A DNA stretch of 64,000 nucleotides, taken from the NCBI GenBank assembly GCA_003116975.1, contig BGKB01000009.1, positions 1 through 64,000 on the forward strand, read 5' to 3'. A model generated the notes under the pieces. It saw only the letters and a program-made list of their open reading frames with translations. It was not told the DNA's origin and searched no databases. This stretch comes from Aurantiochytrium sp. KH105. Its lineage: Eukaryota; Sar; Bigyra; Thraustochytrida; Thraustochytriidae. Made by a program: the position numbers and the translations under genes. This document shows positions 40,858-50,590 of the stretch, piece by piece; position 1 is the first letter of the stretch, and each line of letters opens with the position of its first letter.

Positions 40858-42147
40858 TTAGGCGTCGGTGTCATTCATCGCGTTCGCATTTGAATTTGCG
40901 TTTGCTGCCGAAGATGAAGTCGCCGTCGATGACTTTGCTCCCGCTGCGCCAGTGCCGCCCGCATTGGTGCACTTTACGACGCGAGGCGCCACGCCAGGTT
41001 CGAAATTAAGGAGCACCGAATCCGTGGCTGCTGGGCCCGGAGGGCGCGGGACAGTCAGGACAACCTCGTGCCGGTTGTCCTCCTCGCCAAAGGCGTAGCG
41101 CAAGGTCTTGAGAGGGGTGCCCGCGCCTGCATCCTCGGGCACATGCAGCGTGGCCGGTCCCATCTCGGCGCCCGCGGCAGCGACACCCGGGGCGCGGGTC
41201 CAAAGTTTGCCTGCAGGGGCGATGCCGGTGCCGCTGGCGCTCGCCTCGCTGGCATTTTCGGCCATTGCGGGCAGAGAAAGCTTCTTGCGGACTTTGTCCG
41301 GGAGTGACTCGGCATCGCGCGGCATGTGATTGAACCAAATGTTGACGAGAAAGGTCACGCGCGTGCCCTGCGCGCCCGCCATAGGGTCCGCGTCATCGCC
41401 TGTGAAGAGAGGCAAGAGATCTGCCGAAGCGGCGTGCAAGAGTCTCCCGTCGAAGGAGATGTGTTTGCCCGCGCGCGGTCGACTACAAAAGACGAGAGGA
41501 CCGGCCGGGCCCTCGATGGGATCGCTGTACCGCGGGGGCGCCGTCTTTTGCAGGACGAGCGTAGCGCCACCTGGGTCGGCGAGGTAGGTAACAGTGCTAA
41601 TATGAGGGAAGACATTGACGCCGTAGTCCTCGAGACCATAATCCTTGTCCCAGTGAAAGACGACGTCGCTGTCATCGTCGAGCACGAGCGTCCACCACTC
41701 TGCTCCTGACTTTGATGCGTCGTAAATGAGCGAGTCGGCATGAAATCGGAAAATGTCCAGGGCAAGCTGCTCGAGCGCCGACTGTGGCGTCTCGTCAGCA
41801 CGGACAAAGTAGGTCTCTCCACCGCTGTAGGCTTCGCCGTCCTCGGCTTGGCGTGCGGAGAAGACTGTCTTGCAGTCGGCCAGGAGCTCTTCGCTGAGCG
41901 AAATGCAGCCGTGCATGGCCCTGAATCCGTAGTTTACAGGCCCGCGCACCCCGGGCGCAATGCGTCCGTGTTGGTCGAGGCCGATCTCTGGCGCGTCCGA
42001 CGAGGCGTCTGAGGACTCTTCGTCCTCGGAGGACGAGTTCTCGTCGCAAGATTCTTGGTCATCGTCCGCGTCCGCGTTTTGGCCCGCCCTGGCCAGGTCC
42101 TCCTCCCCCTCCACGCCACCCATGTCGGCGTCCGCGAACTCCGCCAT
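40858..42147 (-). CDS. 2-oxoglutarate/Fe(II)-dependent oxygenase-like protein
   Basis: 429 residues from the ATG giving MAEFADADMGG. The N-terminus is acidic (EDEESSDASSD). The core shows WWTLVLDDDSDVVFHWDKDY, a candidate iron site H165-x-D167, then HISTVTYLADPGGATLVLQ, a distal H238 in GRLLHAAS and R263 in TRVTFLVNIWFNHMP for the 2-oxoglutarate carboxylate. This is the order expected in the cupin-like 2OG oxygenase fold. The substrate is unknown; a protein or small-molecule hydroxylase is likely. The C-terminus is an Ala/Ser/Asn-rich tail. The frame stays open upstream to 42426 (an in-frame ATG), but that extension is encoded by a GCTTG-type minisatellite, so the downstream ATG is preferred. 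Its stop faces that of the MED9-like gene 176 bp away. Confidence 0.8.
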   Translation of the reverse strand: MAEFADADMGGVEGEEDLARAGQNADADDDQESCDENSSSEDEESSDASSDAPEIGLDQHGRIAPGVRGPVNYGFRAMHGCISLSEELLADCKTVFSARQAEDGEAYSGGETYFVRADETPQSALEQLALDIFRFHADSLIYDASKSGAEWWTLVLDDDSDVVFHWDKDYGLEDYGVNVFPHISTVTYLADPGGATLVLQKTAPPRYSDPIEGPAGPLVFCSRPRAGKHISFDGRLLHAASADLLPLFTGDDADPMAGAQGTRVTFLVNIWFNHMPRDAESLPDKVRKKLSLPAMAENASEASASGTGIAPAGKLWTRAPGVAAAGAEMGPATLHVPEDAGAGTPLKTLRYAFGEEDNRHEVVLTVPRPPGPAATDSVLLNFEPGVAPRVVKCTNAGGTGAAGAKSSTATSSSAANANSNANAMNDTDA

Positions 42148-42634
42148 GTGCGTGCTCTCTCGCTTTTCCTCGTCGGCGCGCGAGGCGCTCGAGAGCGCTT
42201 CGTTGGCAGCCAGCCCTTCCGCCCGCCCTTTCGTCGGCCCGCCCGCCAGCCGCCCCGCGGGAGCTCTCGCTTGCTTGCTTGCTTGATTTGCTTGCTTGAT
42301 TTGCTTGCTTGATTTTGCTTGCTGCTTGATTTGCTTGCTTGCTTGATTTGCTTGCTTGCTCTTGCTGGTCACGTCCCGGTGTAGATGTGACCAAGACTCG
42401 GAGGACGAAAACACTGCGATACGCATCACAACGCAACCAATGTTGCGCAATGCAATGTCATCGTGTCACGTTCCGGGGACCCGAGGTGGGTGGTAGTAAA
42501 GGCATTTCCTTCTCTCGCAAGCACTAGCACTAGCAGCAGCAGCAGCAGCAGAAGGGATACGAAGCACGAAGAAGGCGCAAGGAGCTAGCTATAGATGTGT
42601 TTTATTTTAGAAGGTTTGTGAAGAAGTAAGGCGA
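42148..42634. other. Upstream of the oxygenase / 3' of TFIIH p52
   Basis: 487 bp between two genes on the same strand. It contains the GCTTG/ATTTG minisatellite and a short AGC run near 42530-42550. It should hold the oxygenase promoter and the p52 3' UTR; no specific element is recognised. Confidence 0.45.
42269..42366. repeat. GCTTGCTTGATTT minisatellite
   Basis: About 98 bp of GCTT tetramers regularly interrupted by GATTT. On the minus strand it reads as AAGCAAGCAAATC, which would encode a Ser-Lys-Gln-Ala-Asn repeat if the oxygenase frame were translated from the upstream ATG at 42426. Confidence 0.8.
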
Positions 42635-44227
42635 TCAGTGGACATTGCTGCGCAAACGTTCGCGAGTACGCTTGACGAAAGCCCTCATTTCGTCGTGCTT
42701 GGACTCGAGGATGACAAAGGCCATATTTGGAGGTCCACTCTGGAAAAGAAGCCACTTGTTCTCGAGAGCGTGCGCGACGGCAGCACTGTGAACAGCCTCT
42801 TCTTCGGGCTGAAAGTCCTTGTAGAGCACACCGCGCTGAGCACGGACGCGGTTACGCTCACCTTCCCAAAGGATAATTTGATCGGTAATGTTATCCGGGA
42901 CGAGGCGATGCCGCTTTTTGCAAAGTGGGTGCGCATTTTCAGAGAGAAAGTGGATAATCTGACTCCCGGTAATTCCGAGCTTGAAGGCCGAGCGAATCGA
43001 GCTGCGCGTGATGACTGCGACGATTAAATTGGGCAGAATGCACTCGATATTGACAAATAGACGCAGCATCTCCACGTGCAGGGAAGACTCTGTATATGCG
43101 TAGACTTTGAAGTTGGTCTCGCAAATGATAAACACGTTGCTCGAGGCGGTGGCCCGACGGTTCATCGGAACCATGCCAGGCTCTCCCTTGACGCGTTTGG
43201 CGGCGTCCGAAGCCCCCGTTTGAGCGCTTTGCGCAGGTAAGTCCACGGCCCGAGCAGCAGCGGCCATGCGCTCTTCGCGCGACTGTCCAAAGACGACGTT
43301 GACGCCGAGTGAGGTTGGAAAGAAGCGATCGCGACGCGACTCGTCGATCTGAACGAGTCCAAAGAGATCAAAGTCTCCGAGGAGACTTTGCTGCGTCTCG
43401 TCGAGCGTACCTGAGCTGCACTCGGTACCCGGTTTGCAATAGCTCATGCGAAAAAGCATCTGGAGCACACTCTCTGGCGAGCCCACTTTACGCGTATAAT
43501 GCTTCATGAAGATCCACACCTGTTCATGAATGTCTTTGAGCATGAACTCGTAGCCTTGACGAGTGATTTGAGGCAAGGAGCTGCCTAAAACAGCAACGCC
43601 GTTGTTGTGCGCCGTGCCGCTGCGGTCTGAGGCGCCGCCGTGGCCCATGAGGCCCATGCTCACGAGAAGTTTTACAACCCGCTTGCCAGGGTTGCCATAC
43701 TCGGTCGAACCGACGATGAAATGCAAGATTGCCGTCCATTTTCTCAAGGCGGCGTCCTCGAGGTTCATCAGCGCACTGCCGCTGGTCTTGTCGTTCCCAC
43801 GGCTTCCGTCAAGACCGTCCTGCCAAGGAAGGGCCGAGATTTGTGGAGCTGCGATTGACGCCCGTAGCTGTGATGCAAAGGCCTTGTGCAGCTGTACTCT
43901 GCCAGGTTCTCCGATCACATCCACGAGGACTTTGAGTGTACGGAGTTGCGTGAGCGCCTCGCGCAGGGCTCCTTTGGCTTGCGCTCCGGCCACAACGCTC
44001 TTGCTCAGCCATTCTAGCGGGACGCCCTTTCTAACGCACGTTAATCTTAGCACGAGCTGCTTGGCCAGAGGACTGAGGTGCCGCAGCACGCCGAGGCAGC
44101 TCCAGCGACACGCGAAGAGGTCGCCCACGCGAGCCTCGTCGAGAGTGCCAATGTAATCAAAGAGGTCCCCGGCGCCCTCGTCCTCGCTGCTGTTTGCGCC
44201 GCCGCCGGCGGAAACCACAGCGGCCAT
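42635..44227 (-). CDS. GTF2H4: TFIIH core subunit p52/Tfb2
   Basis: 530 residues from the ATG giving MAAVVSAGG; upstream open frame begins with TTG and encodes poly-Gln. p52/Tfb2 anchors and stimulates the XPB helicase within TFIIH for transcription initiation and nucleotide-excision repair. Conserved stretches include LTCVRKGVPLEWLS, KWTAILHFIVGST, ITRQGYEFMLKDIHEQVWIF, VLQMLFRMSYCKPG, FIICETNFKVYAYTESSLHV, LFVNIECILPNLIVAVITR and GITGSQIIHFLSENAHP. The C-terminal XPB/p8-binding part is present (ITDQIILWEGERNRV to the end). Length is slightly above human p52 (462) because of linkers and an acidic N-terminus. The gene is complete. Confidence 0.95.
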   Translation of the reverse strand: MAAVVSAGGGANSSEDEGAGDLFDYIGTLDEARVGDLFACRWSCLGVLRHLSPLAKQLVLRLTCVRKGVPLEWLSKSVVAGAQAKGALREALTQLRTLKVLVDVIGEPGRVQLHKAFASQLRASIAAPQISALPWQDGLDGSRGNDKTSGSALMNLEDAALRKWTAILHFIVGSTEYGNPGKRVVKLLVSMGLMGHGGASDRSGTAHNNGVAVLGSSLPQITRQGYEFMLKDIHEQVWIFMKHYTRKVGSPESVLQMLFRMSYCKPGTECSSGTLDETQQSLLGDFDLFGLVQIDESRRDRFFPTSLGVNVVFGQSREERMAAAARAVDLPAQSAQTGASDAAKRVKGEPGMVPMNRRATASSNVFIICETNFKVYAYTESSLHVEMLRLFVNIECILPNLIVAVITRSSIRSAFKLGITGSQIIHFLSENAHPLCKKRHRLVPDNITDQIILWEGERNRVRAQRGVLYKDFQPEEEAVHSAAVAHALENKWLLFQSGPPNMAFVILESKHDEMRAFVKRTRERLRSNVH

Positions 44228-44703
44228 GTTTGCGTGCGCGCTGCTCGCGCGTGAACGCAGCAGCGCCCGGGCTCCTTTTCGGTCCCCCGCGCGCGCGCTC
44301 TCCTCGCGGGCGCGCGACGTAGAACTGGGGTTATGCTTCTGACGCTGTTGCTGCTGCTGCTGCTGCGCCGCTTCTTTGACAAGAAATCTGCACAACCCAT
44401 TTTGAGACACGACTGATTGCCACCACACCACCAAGTCGTCAAGGGTTGTGGAAAAAATTTCCTTTTTTCAAAGTCGTCGTACGAAGCCACGTAGTCCTGG
44501 AGGTTATTTTTTTCTTTTCCCCAAAGTAAGAAAGGCGAAGAAAATTGAAAACTGATGATGCTGATGTGATATTTTCTTTATTGGTCAATCCGAGTCATTC
44601 TGGCAATGTTGTCGGCAAAAGAGGTTCTTTCCTCTGTTGTGGCGCGACGGGAGTTCTCTTTTTGGAAAAGGCGCGAGCGCCCACGCATTCATTCTTTGCA
44701 TGT
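44228..44703. other. Upstream of TFIIH p52 / 3' of the TPR gene
   Basis: 476 bp between two minus-strand genes. The left part includes a GCTGCTGCTG run near 44345-44370 and extends the p52 frame without an ATG. The middle is AT-rich. Promoter and 3' UTR only, as far as I can see. Confidence 0.45.
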
Positions 44704-47208
44704 TCATTCTTTGCATGAGGTAATCCACGCCTGCGAACTGAGCGTATCCGGGTGGTCGGGGCCAAGCACTTCAAGACGAATGCTCTCTGCCTTTTGGAAA
44801 TAAACCAGGGCAGTCTCGCGCTCGTCTCGCTGATAATACACTGCACCGATATTGTGCAGTGTGGTGGCCACAGAAGGATGCTGGTCCCCGAGGGTCTCCT
44901 GCTTGATGGAGAGTGCCTCCTTGTAGTAGTTTAAAGCATCCTGGTACATTTTTTGCGCATAGTAGACGAGCGCAATATTGTTGAGCGTTTGCGCCACAAG
45001 AGGATGGCGGCTGCCGAGAGCAGCCTTGTCAATCTCGAGCGACTCCTTGTAGTACTTTAAGGCCTCCTTGTAACGACCTTGCGCATTATATACGGCCGCA
45101 ATGTTGTTGAGCGTGTTTGCCACGTCGGGGTGGTGGTCCCCCAAGGCCTCCTTTCGGATGGATAACGCCTCGTTGTAGTACTGCAGGGCCTCTTTGTTGC
45201 GGCCTTGCTCGGCGTACACAAAGCCGATATTGTTCAGTGTCACTGCAATGCCAGGATGCCGAGGACCCCAAACTTCCTTGCCAATGGAAAGGTCCAGTTG
45301 GTAGTATCTGAGGGCATCTTCAACGCGACCCTGTGCATGGTAGACTGCTGCAATGCCATCAAGCATGGCGGCCATGTTTGTGTTTCGCGTGCCAAGCGCA
45401 TCTTTGCTGATGCTCAAAGCCTCTTGGTAGTACTGCAAGGCCTCGTCATAGCGTCCTTGCGAACGAAAGATGTTGGCAGCATTGTTGAGCGTCAAGGCCA
45501 CATCCGGATGCCTCTCCCCGAGTGCCTCTTTGCGAATGGAGAGCGCATCCTCGTAGCATTTCAGGGCCTCTTCGTAGCGCCCCTGTGAATTCAAGACGTC
45601 GCCGAGGTTGCTCAGCGAGGTCGCCACGGATGGATGCCGTTCACCAAGAACCTCCTTTTTGATGGAAAGAGAGTCCTCTTGGCATCGCAAGGCCTCGTCA
45701 TAGCGGCCCGTAGACTCGTATACGGATGCGATGTTGTTGAGCGTGATTGCAACATAGTAGTGACGTTCACCCAGGGTGGTCTTGAAAATCTCGAGCGCCT
45801 CTTCGTAGTCTTGCAACGCTTGATCGTAGTCGCTCTGGTGCCATGAAATGCTTCCCATGTCATTGAGCGTGGAGGCCACGTCGGCGTGCGAATCGCCGAG
45901 AACTTGTTTCCGCGTGTCGAGCGCCTCCGTGTACGCGGCCATGGCGTCGTCATAGCGGCCCTGAGCGCCATAGATGGCCCCAAGCTCGTTCAAAGCACTG
46001 GCCACGTCGGCGTTGACGTCACCGAGTGCCTCGCGACGGATAGTGAGTCCCTCTTGACAGTTTTGCAAGGCTTCGTCGTGCATGCCCTGCAGCCGAAAGA
46101 ACGTCGCCGACTTTACAAGAAAGTCTGCGAGGTCGAGGGATTCATCCTGTTGTTGGCGGGCTTGTTCGACCGCGTCGCGTATTGTTTGCGCATGCCAAGC
46201 CCGAAGCCACTCATTGACGCTGGAATTTACCGTGGCGAATCCACCTTCTACTGTGGTGGCAATGGCACCATTGATCATGTCCTTGTCCTCTGGCTTTGAG
46301 CAGACAGCCTCGCGCATGTCAACCTTGTCCGCAACGATGCGGGCAAGGTCGGTTGGATCCTTGAGCAGGTGGTCCACGAAATCTTTCTCCTGGCCTTGGG
46401 CGTAAATACCCTGCACAGGTCGTCCGCTGTTGATAGATCCAAAGGTCTCCCAAAGACACCATGCACGCTGCAAAGGCGTGGGCTTTTCCCAGGTGTCAAA
46501 GAAGACGAGAGATTCCTCAAACTTGCTCATGGCGCGATGCATACCGTCTGCCACGTACTGCTGGCGAGCCTCGACCATTTCGGCGGGCGTGTCTTCATCC
46601 GCGCGAGCGAGGAGTGGCTGGTTGGCACTAAAAATATCCATCCAGACAAAGGCTGACTCGGCGTTCTCGCTTCCAAAGTAGTCTTCGAGGGCGGCAACGA
46701 GGTCGACGAAGCGGCAACTGCGCGCCAGGCTCACAAAGGCACCCTGGAAATCACTACCCACGTCTGCGCCATCGAAGAGGTTGAGATAAACTTGCGACTC
46801 TTTCATGCCTTGCGTGGCGGGGATGACAACGTGCTCAACCACGTCTTTGATGGTCCACTCTTGGCGCTCTTTTGCCACAGCGTCCGTCTCGGGATCGAAA
46901 TCAACGGGATCGACCACAAAGGCCACACAGCCTTGGCGCGAGCCATCCTCGTTGGCTTCAAGGGCACGAAGTGTGGTGCCTTCTTTGATGTCGGAGGAAA
47001 GGTCGCGGGTGGCCACGAAGAGCTCCACGTCCTCGGCCAGGTCGCCGCTGAGAATGCCATCCCTTACGTTGAGGACTGCACGCAGAGAGACACTTCGGGG
47101 ATCGATGATGTCGCGTACGTTGGCGCTGAGGACATCGCCATCTTTCTTGCGCGACAAGCTCAGCCGCGTCAAGCTTGCGCGCAGCTTTTTCCCCAAGGCG
47201 CGAGGCAT
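44704..47208 (-). CDS. TIR-like domain plus 11 TPR repeats (kinesin-light-chain-like TPR)
   Basis: 834 residues. The N-terminal 370 residues contain a diverged TIR/STIR-like fold: SLARSCRFVDLVAALEDYFG, AESAFVWMDIFSANQ, SLVFFDTWEKPTPLQRAWCLWETF. The WCLWE motif corresponds to the Cys/Glu region in TIR helix C, where NADase TIRs keep their catalytic Glu. Then come 11 tandem 42-residue TPRs of kinesin-light-chain/Nephrocystin-3 type (LGERHPDVALTLNNAANIFR, SQGRYDEALQYYQEALSI), running to the C-terminus. TPR solenoids bind partner proteins. No NACHT or NB-ARC domain lies between the two parts. The start is the ATG at 47206-47208. It belongs to a neighbourhood with two other TIR-like proteins. Role in signalling or defence is inference. 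Confidence 0.85.
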   Translation of the reverse strand: MPRALGKKLRASLTRLSLSRKKDGDVLSANVRDIIDPRSVSLRAVLNVRDGILSGDLAEDVELFVATRDLSSDIKEGTTLRALEANEDGSRQGCVAFVVDPVDFDPETDAVAKERQEWTIKDVVEHVVIPATQGMKESQVYLNLFDGADVGSDFQGAFVSLARSCRFVDLVAALEDYFGSENAESAFVWMDIFSANQPLLARADEDTPAEMVEARQQYVADGMHRAMSKFEESLVFFDTWEKPTPLQRAWCLWETFGSINSGRPVQGIYAQGQEKDFVDHLLKDPTDLARIVADKVDMREAVCSKPEDKDMINGAIATTVEGGFATVNSSVNEWLRAWHAQTIRDAVEQARQQQDESLDLADFLVKSATFFRLQGMHDEALQNCQEGLTIRREALGDVNADVASALNELGAIYGAQGRYDDAMAAYTEALDTRKQVLGDSHADVASTLNDMGSISWHQSDYDQALQDYEEALEIFKTTLGERHYYVAITLNNIASVYESTGRYDEALRCQEDSLSIKKEVLGERHPSVATSLSNLGDVLNSQGRYEEALKCYEDALSIRKEALGERHPDVALTLNNAANIFRSQGRYDEALQYYQEALSISKDALGTRNTNMAAMLDGIAAVYHAQGRVEDALRYYQLDLSIGKEVWGPRHPGIAVTLNNIGFVYAEQGRNKEALQYYNEALSIRKEALGDHHPDVANTLNNIAAVYNAQGRYKEALKYYKESLEIDKAALGSRHPLVAQTLNNIALVYYAQKMYQDALNYYKEALSIKQETLGDQHPSVATTLHNIGAVYYQRDERETALVYFQKAESIRLEVLGPDHPDTLSSQAWITSCKE
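44740..46080 (-). repeat. Tandem 126-bp coding repeats (TPR array)
   Basis: Eleven imperfect 126-bp units encoding 42-residue TPRs. They are clearly diverged from one another in DNA, unlike the WD40 units in the NLR-like gene. Confidence 0.85.
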
Positions 47209-47874
47209 CGTCGACAGCGATCAAGTCAAACAATCACTCAACCCGACAAAGGACCCGAGTCAGCGAACGAACGTTGGCACACCACGAAGACAAGAGATCG
47301 CACGCGTCAGGGCTCCCTGGGTATTCCTTGTTTGCTCCTTTCTTTGACGACGACGACGACGATTCTTTTCGCGCTCGATGTCTGCAAGGGCAGCTTTCGC
47401 GGTATGCGTGTGCGGTCCAGCGAACGTGGGCGAAAGTGTGTGCTTGCTGCGCGTGTCATTTCAGTCAGCAAAGGCCTAGTAGGCAATGGTACTATACCTT
47501 CAACGAAACAAACGCTGCAGCTGCAGCCAGCTTGCAGGCATCTGTGCAAGAATGAAAAACAGGCCGCGGTCCGCAGCCACTGATGTGAAAGACTTGCCGC
47601 AAGGGGATCTCATGGACGCCGGACACGTCGTTGGCCTACAAGCAAGCAAGCAAGCAAGCCGTCGACACCGGTTAGGCACATGCGGTGCTTGTCATAATAG
47701 GTCGGTCCAAGAGAGGCGAGCAAGATAGAAAATGTTGGGCTCGAGGATTCAGATCCTACGAGTCTCTGGCGACGCCTGGACGTGGCGACTCGCAGTTTCA
47801 AGCAAAGCGACGCGACGCGAGGTCGTGGTGAAGTGAAGTAGAGCGGCAACGACAAAGCAGTTGAAGTCAGCTCC
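47209..47874. promoter_or_regulatory. Shared upstream region, TPR gene and glycerate kinase
   Basis: 666 bp between divergent start codons with a short GCAA tetramer run near 47640-47658. Both promoters should lie here; no specific motif is recognised. Confidence 0.45.
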
Positions 47875-49317
47875 ATGGCCTCGACACCAGCCCGAAGTCA
47901 TGCGCGGGATATCTTGGCAGCGGCGATCCGCGGCGCCGAGCCGCGACGCGCCGTCGACAAAGCTCTGCGCGAGCACGACCAGTGCGTGAAGACACTTGCC
48001 CATGTCGATCGCGCGTCGAGCGTCTCGGACTTCGAACGCGTCCTGCTCACAGGCCAAGGCAAGGCCGCCGTGCAAATGTGCACTGCGGCGCTTCAGACTC
48101 TTGCAGAACATGCGCCAGCCGTGTCGGATGCCATTTGTGGCGGTCTTGTCGTCACTAAACATGGCCATGCAACGCAAGAAGAGCGTGATGTCCTGGCAGC
48201 GCGATCAATTCGAATTGCTGAGGCTGGTCATCCCATTCCCGATGCTGACGGCGTTGCTGGCACTGAAGCGTTGCTCGCGCTTGTCAAGGACGCAGATGAG
48301 CGTACGCTCGTCCTTAATTTCATCAGTGGCGGTGGTTCCGCCTTGACATGCGTACCGGCGAAAGGCCTGACGTTGCACGATATCCAGACAACTGTCAATC
48401 TTTTGCTTGGCAGCGGGGCCCCAATCGAGGACATGAACACGGTGCGTCGGCACTTGACACGCTTTCAAGGCGGTCGTTTCGCTGGCGCTATTGCCCCGGG
48501 CACGGTATTGTCGCTCATTTTGTCGGATGTTGTCGGTGATCCTCTTGAGGTCATTGCTGGAGGCTCTACCTCTCCGGATCCAACCACCTTTGCCGACTGC
48601 GCAGAAATTTTAAGCGATGAGGCGCTTGGCATTGCTTCCTCGGTGCCTGCGGCAGTATGGGACTTTCTCAAGCAGCCACAAAGTGCTCTCGAGGAGTTGG
48701 AGACGTGTAAACCTGGTTCCTCGGCTCTCGCTCGGGCGTCGAACCTTGTCGTTGCGAGCAACCGCGAGTCGCTGCGAGAAGCCAAGATCAAGGCCGAGGC
48801 GTTGGGCTATAATACGCGTATTCTCACTTCGCAAATGCAGGGCGAGGCAAGACATGCAGCGACCTTTTTAGCAGGCATTGCAGCCGATGCTCGCGATCAA
48901 GGAACCTTTGGACCTCTCCCAGCGTGCATTCTCGTTGGCGGAGAAACCACAGTGACACTTTCCCACGCAAGCGCGCCGAATGCGAGCGAAGATGTGGATG
49001 CCGAGACCACGTCTGACCCGGTAGGGGGCCGGAATCAAGAGTTTGCCTTGGCAGCTGCGCTAGCGTTACGCAACGAGCCTCGTATCACGATTCTGGCTGC
49101 TGGCACGGATGGACAGGACGGACCGTGCGATGCCGCAGGGGCCGTCATTGACGGCGAGGTGTGCAAGTCCCGTCAGGACCTCGCTCGCGCAAAGCGACAT
49201 CTTGCGCGACATGACTCGTATGGTTTTTTCCGAGATTCATCAATGCACATTCTCACCGGTCCCACGGGAACAAATGTCATGGATTTATGCGTGGTGCTCG
49301 TTGACGATGAAAACTGA
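47875..49317 (+). CDS. GLYCTK: Glycerate kinase (GLYCTK type, DUF4147/MOFRL)
   Basis: 480 residues. It phosphorylates D-glycerate with ATP, as in serine/fructose catabolism; enzymes of this fold usually give 2-phosphoglycerate. The N-terminal DUF4147 domain shows LTGQGKAAVQM with G60-x-G-K63, AGHPIPDADG, FISGGGSAL (150-157), NTVRRHLTRFQGG and LILSDVVGDPLEVIAGGSTS. The C-terminal MOFRL domain shows GGETTVTL, GGRNQEFALAAALAL and AAGTDGQDGPCDAAGAVIDG. Every conserved block is present and the length fits the family. It is a housekeeping metabolic gene lying between two TIR-like genes, with no obvious functional link to them. The stop is followed by a T-rich 3' flank. Confidence 0.95.
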   Translation: MASTPARSHARDILAAAIRGAEPRRAVDKALREHDQCVKTLAHVDRASSVSDFERVLLTGQGKAAVQMCTAALQTLAEHAPAVSDAICGGLVVTKHGHATQEERDVLAARSIRIAEAGHPIPDADGVAGTEALLALVKDADERTLVLNFISGGGSALTCVPAKGLTLHDIQTTVNLLLGSGAPIEDMNTVRRHLTRFQGGRFAGAIAPGTVLSLILSDVVGDPLEVIAGGSTSPDPTTFADCAEILSDEALGIASSVPAAVWDFLKQPQSALEELETCKPGSSALARASNLVVASNRESLREAKIKAEALGYNTRILTSQMQGEARHAATFLAGIAADARDQGTFGPLPACILVGGETTVTLSHASAPNASEDVDAETTSDPVGGRNQEFALAAALALRNEPRITILAAGTDGQDGPCDAAGAVIDGEVCKSRQDLARAKRHLARHDSYGFFRDSSMHILTGPTGTNVMDLCVVLVDDEN

Positions 49318-49755
49318 AGGCAGAAATCCTATAATTTATCTCTTCTTTCCATTCTTTCTTACAGGAGGTTTGAATTTTATTGCGTCGACTATCGTCGTGA
49401 CATATTCTTTTTTTCCCCTCTCTTTGTTGCATTCAAAGGTTTTTTCCCTTTACTGTTGCAAAGCTTCGTCTTCAAATTGCGACCCTCTCGTTTTCTGCCT
49501 CTGCGAAACTTCGCATTCAGGGGGTTCAAAAACCAGACTCAATCTTGTGGAGATGTAACAATTATCCACTTTGCGCTTGCTTTGCGCAAACCACAGAAAC
49601 ATTGATCAAAAATGGAAAGAACATCAGATTGAAAATGTGACTACAATGTATACAATGCAAATCAGACGAGGAAGGGGCCATGCATCGCAGGCACACCTCT
49701 GGTCTGGAATGCATGCCGGCAAAGGCAAAAGAATGTGATTTATACAAACCAGGTC
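49318..49755. other. Convergent 3' flanks (glycerate kinase / LYR protein)
   Basis: 438 bp of AT-richer DNA with several T-runs between two tail-to-tail genes. Presumably 3' UTRs; nothing else is recognised. Confidence 0.5.
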
Positions 49756-50590
49756 TCAGTGATTGCGCGTGCGATCAATACGTTTACGAATGGCATCCTC
49801 GGTCTCATTGAATTTCCGCTTCATGTCCTCGACACATTGACGGCCAACCACGAGCATCCGGGCAATAATGATGGGGTCTGTCTCGTTACGAGCCTCTTCA
49901 AATTCTTTGCGCGCGCTGCGCTTGAGCACAACAGACCAGGGCTCGCCGTTGTCATCAGCCCAATAAAAGCATCGTGCTGTGTTATAAACAAGCAAACAAA
50001 CAGAAAACGAGGTCAGTCTAATGCTCATTATCCAGTCGTGGACAAGAGGGCGGCGCGAGGGCGGAGCATAAAGCCTCTGCAGATACACAGTGATCGCTTG
50101 CGGAAAAGAAGGTGTGCGGCACGGGCGGTCAATTGGCTCAGGGTAATTCTGGAATAAACATATATCTGCACAACCAAGGTTCAGGAATATGCATACTATC
50201 ATCTTTGCCAAGACTCGCAAACGCACGCACGCACACACTCGCTCGCTCCGCGCAATCAAAAAGAGTATGTAATCCGCTCGGATGGGCCCAAACGAAACAA
50301 AACGAAGACTCAGACAAAGTAATGTAGATGTATGCAAGTGACCTCAGCGCCCCGAGAGGCTCAGTGGGAAGTCGAGCATTGTTGGCATCCTTGTCATCGT
50401 TCGAAAAGGCCCCTCCGCTCGCTAACGCTCCGCGCGCGCTCGCGCCGTCGGCACTCGATATGTCCTCGCCGCTGGAGGCCGAGAATGAGCCGCTCGCTCT
50501 CGTTGCGCCTCACTTACCCATACGCAAGCAGTCGCGGTAGAGCGACAGCGCTTCGCGCCGGTTCGCGCCCGGCGGCGTCCGGAACACCAT
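49756..50590 (-). CDS. LYR-motif (Complex1_LYR) protein, two exons
   Basis: Exon 1 is 50590-50518 (ATG at 50588-50590) and exon 2 is 49976-49756; together they encode 97 residues. Exon 1 ends in REALSLYRDCLRMG with donor GGTAAGTG; exon 2 begins after acceptor TAACACAG. Phase 1 at both ends restores one frame. The product has the LYR tripeptide followed by R, then ARCFYWADDNGEPWSVVLKR, SARKEFEEARNETDP and a helix IIIARMLVVGRQCVEDMKRK. This is the three-helix layout of small LYRM proteins, which bind mitochondrial acyl-carrier protein and help Fe-S or respiratory-complex assembly. The specific LYRM paralogue cannot be assigned. Neither exon alone looks like a complete gene. Confidence 0.85.
49977..50517 (-). 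other. 541-nt intron of the LYR-protein gene
   Basis: GTAAGT donor at 50517-50512 and CACAG acceptor at 49981-49977 on the minus strand. No alternative exon is needed for a full LYR domain. It includes AT-rich DNA and a short CGCACGCA run. It is long compared with the 68-103-nt introns of the LRR-kinase-TIR gene. Confidence 0.75.

Noticed and set aside
47730-47770. Sequence around GAGGATTCAGATCCTACGAG looked like part of a tRNA T-arm
   Set aside because: No matching acceptor or anticodon arms and no box A at the right distance.
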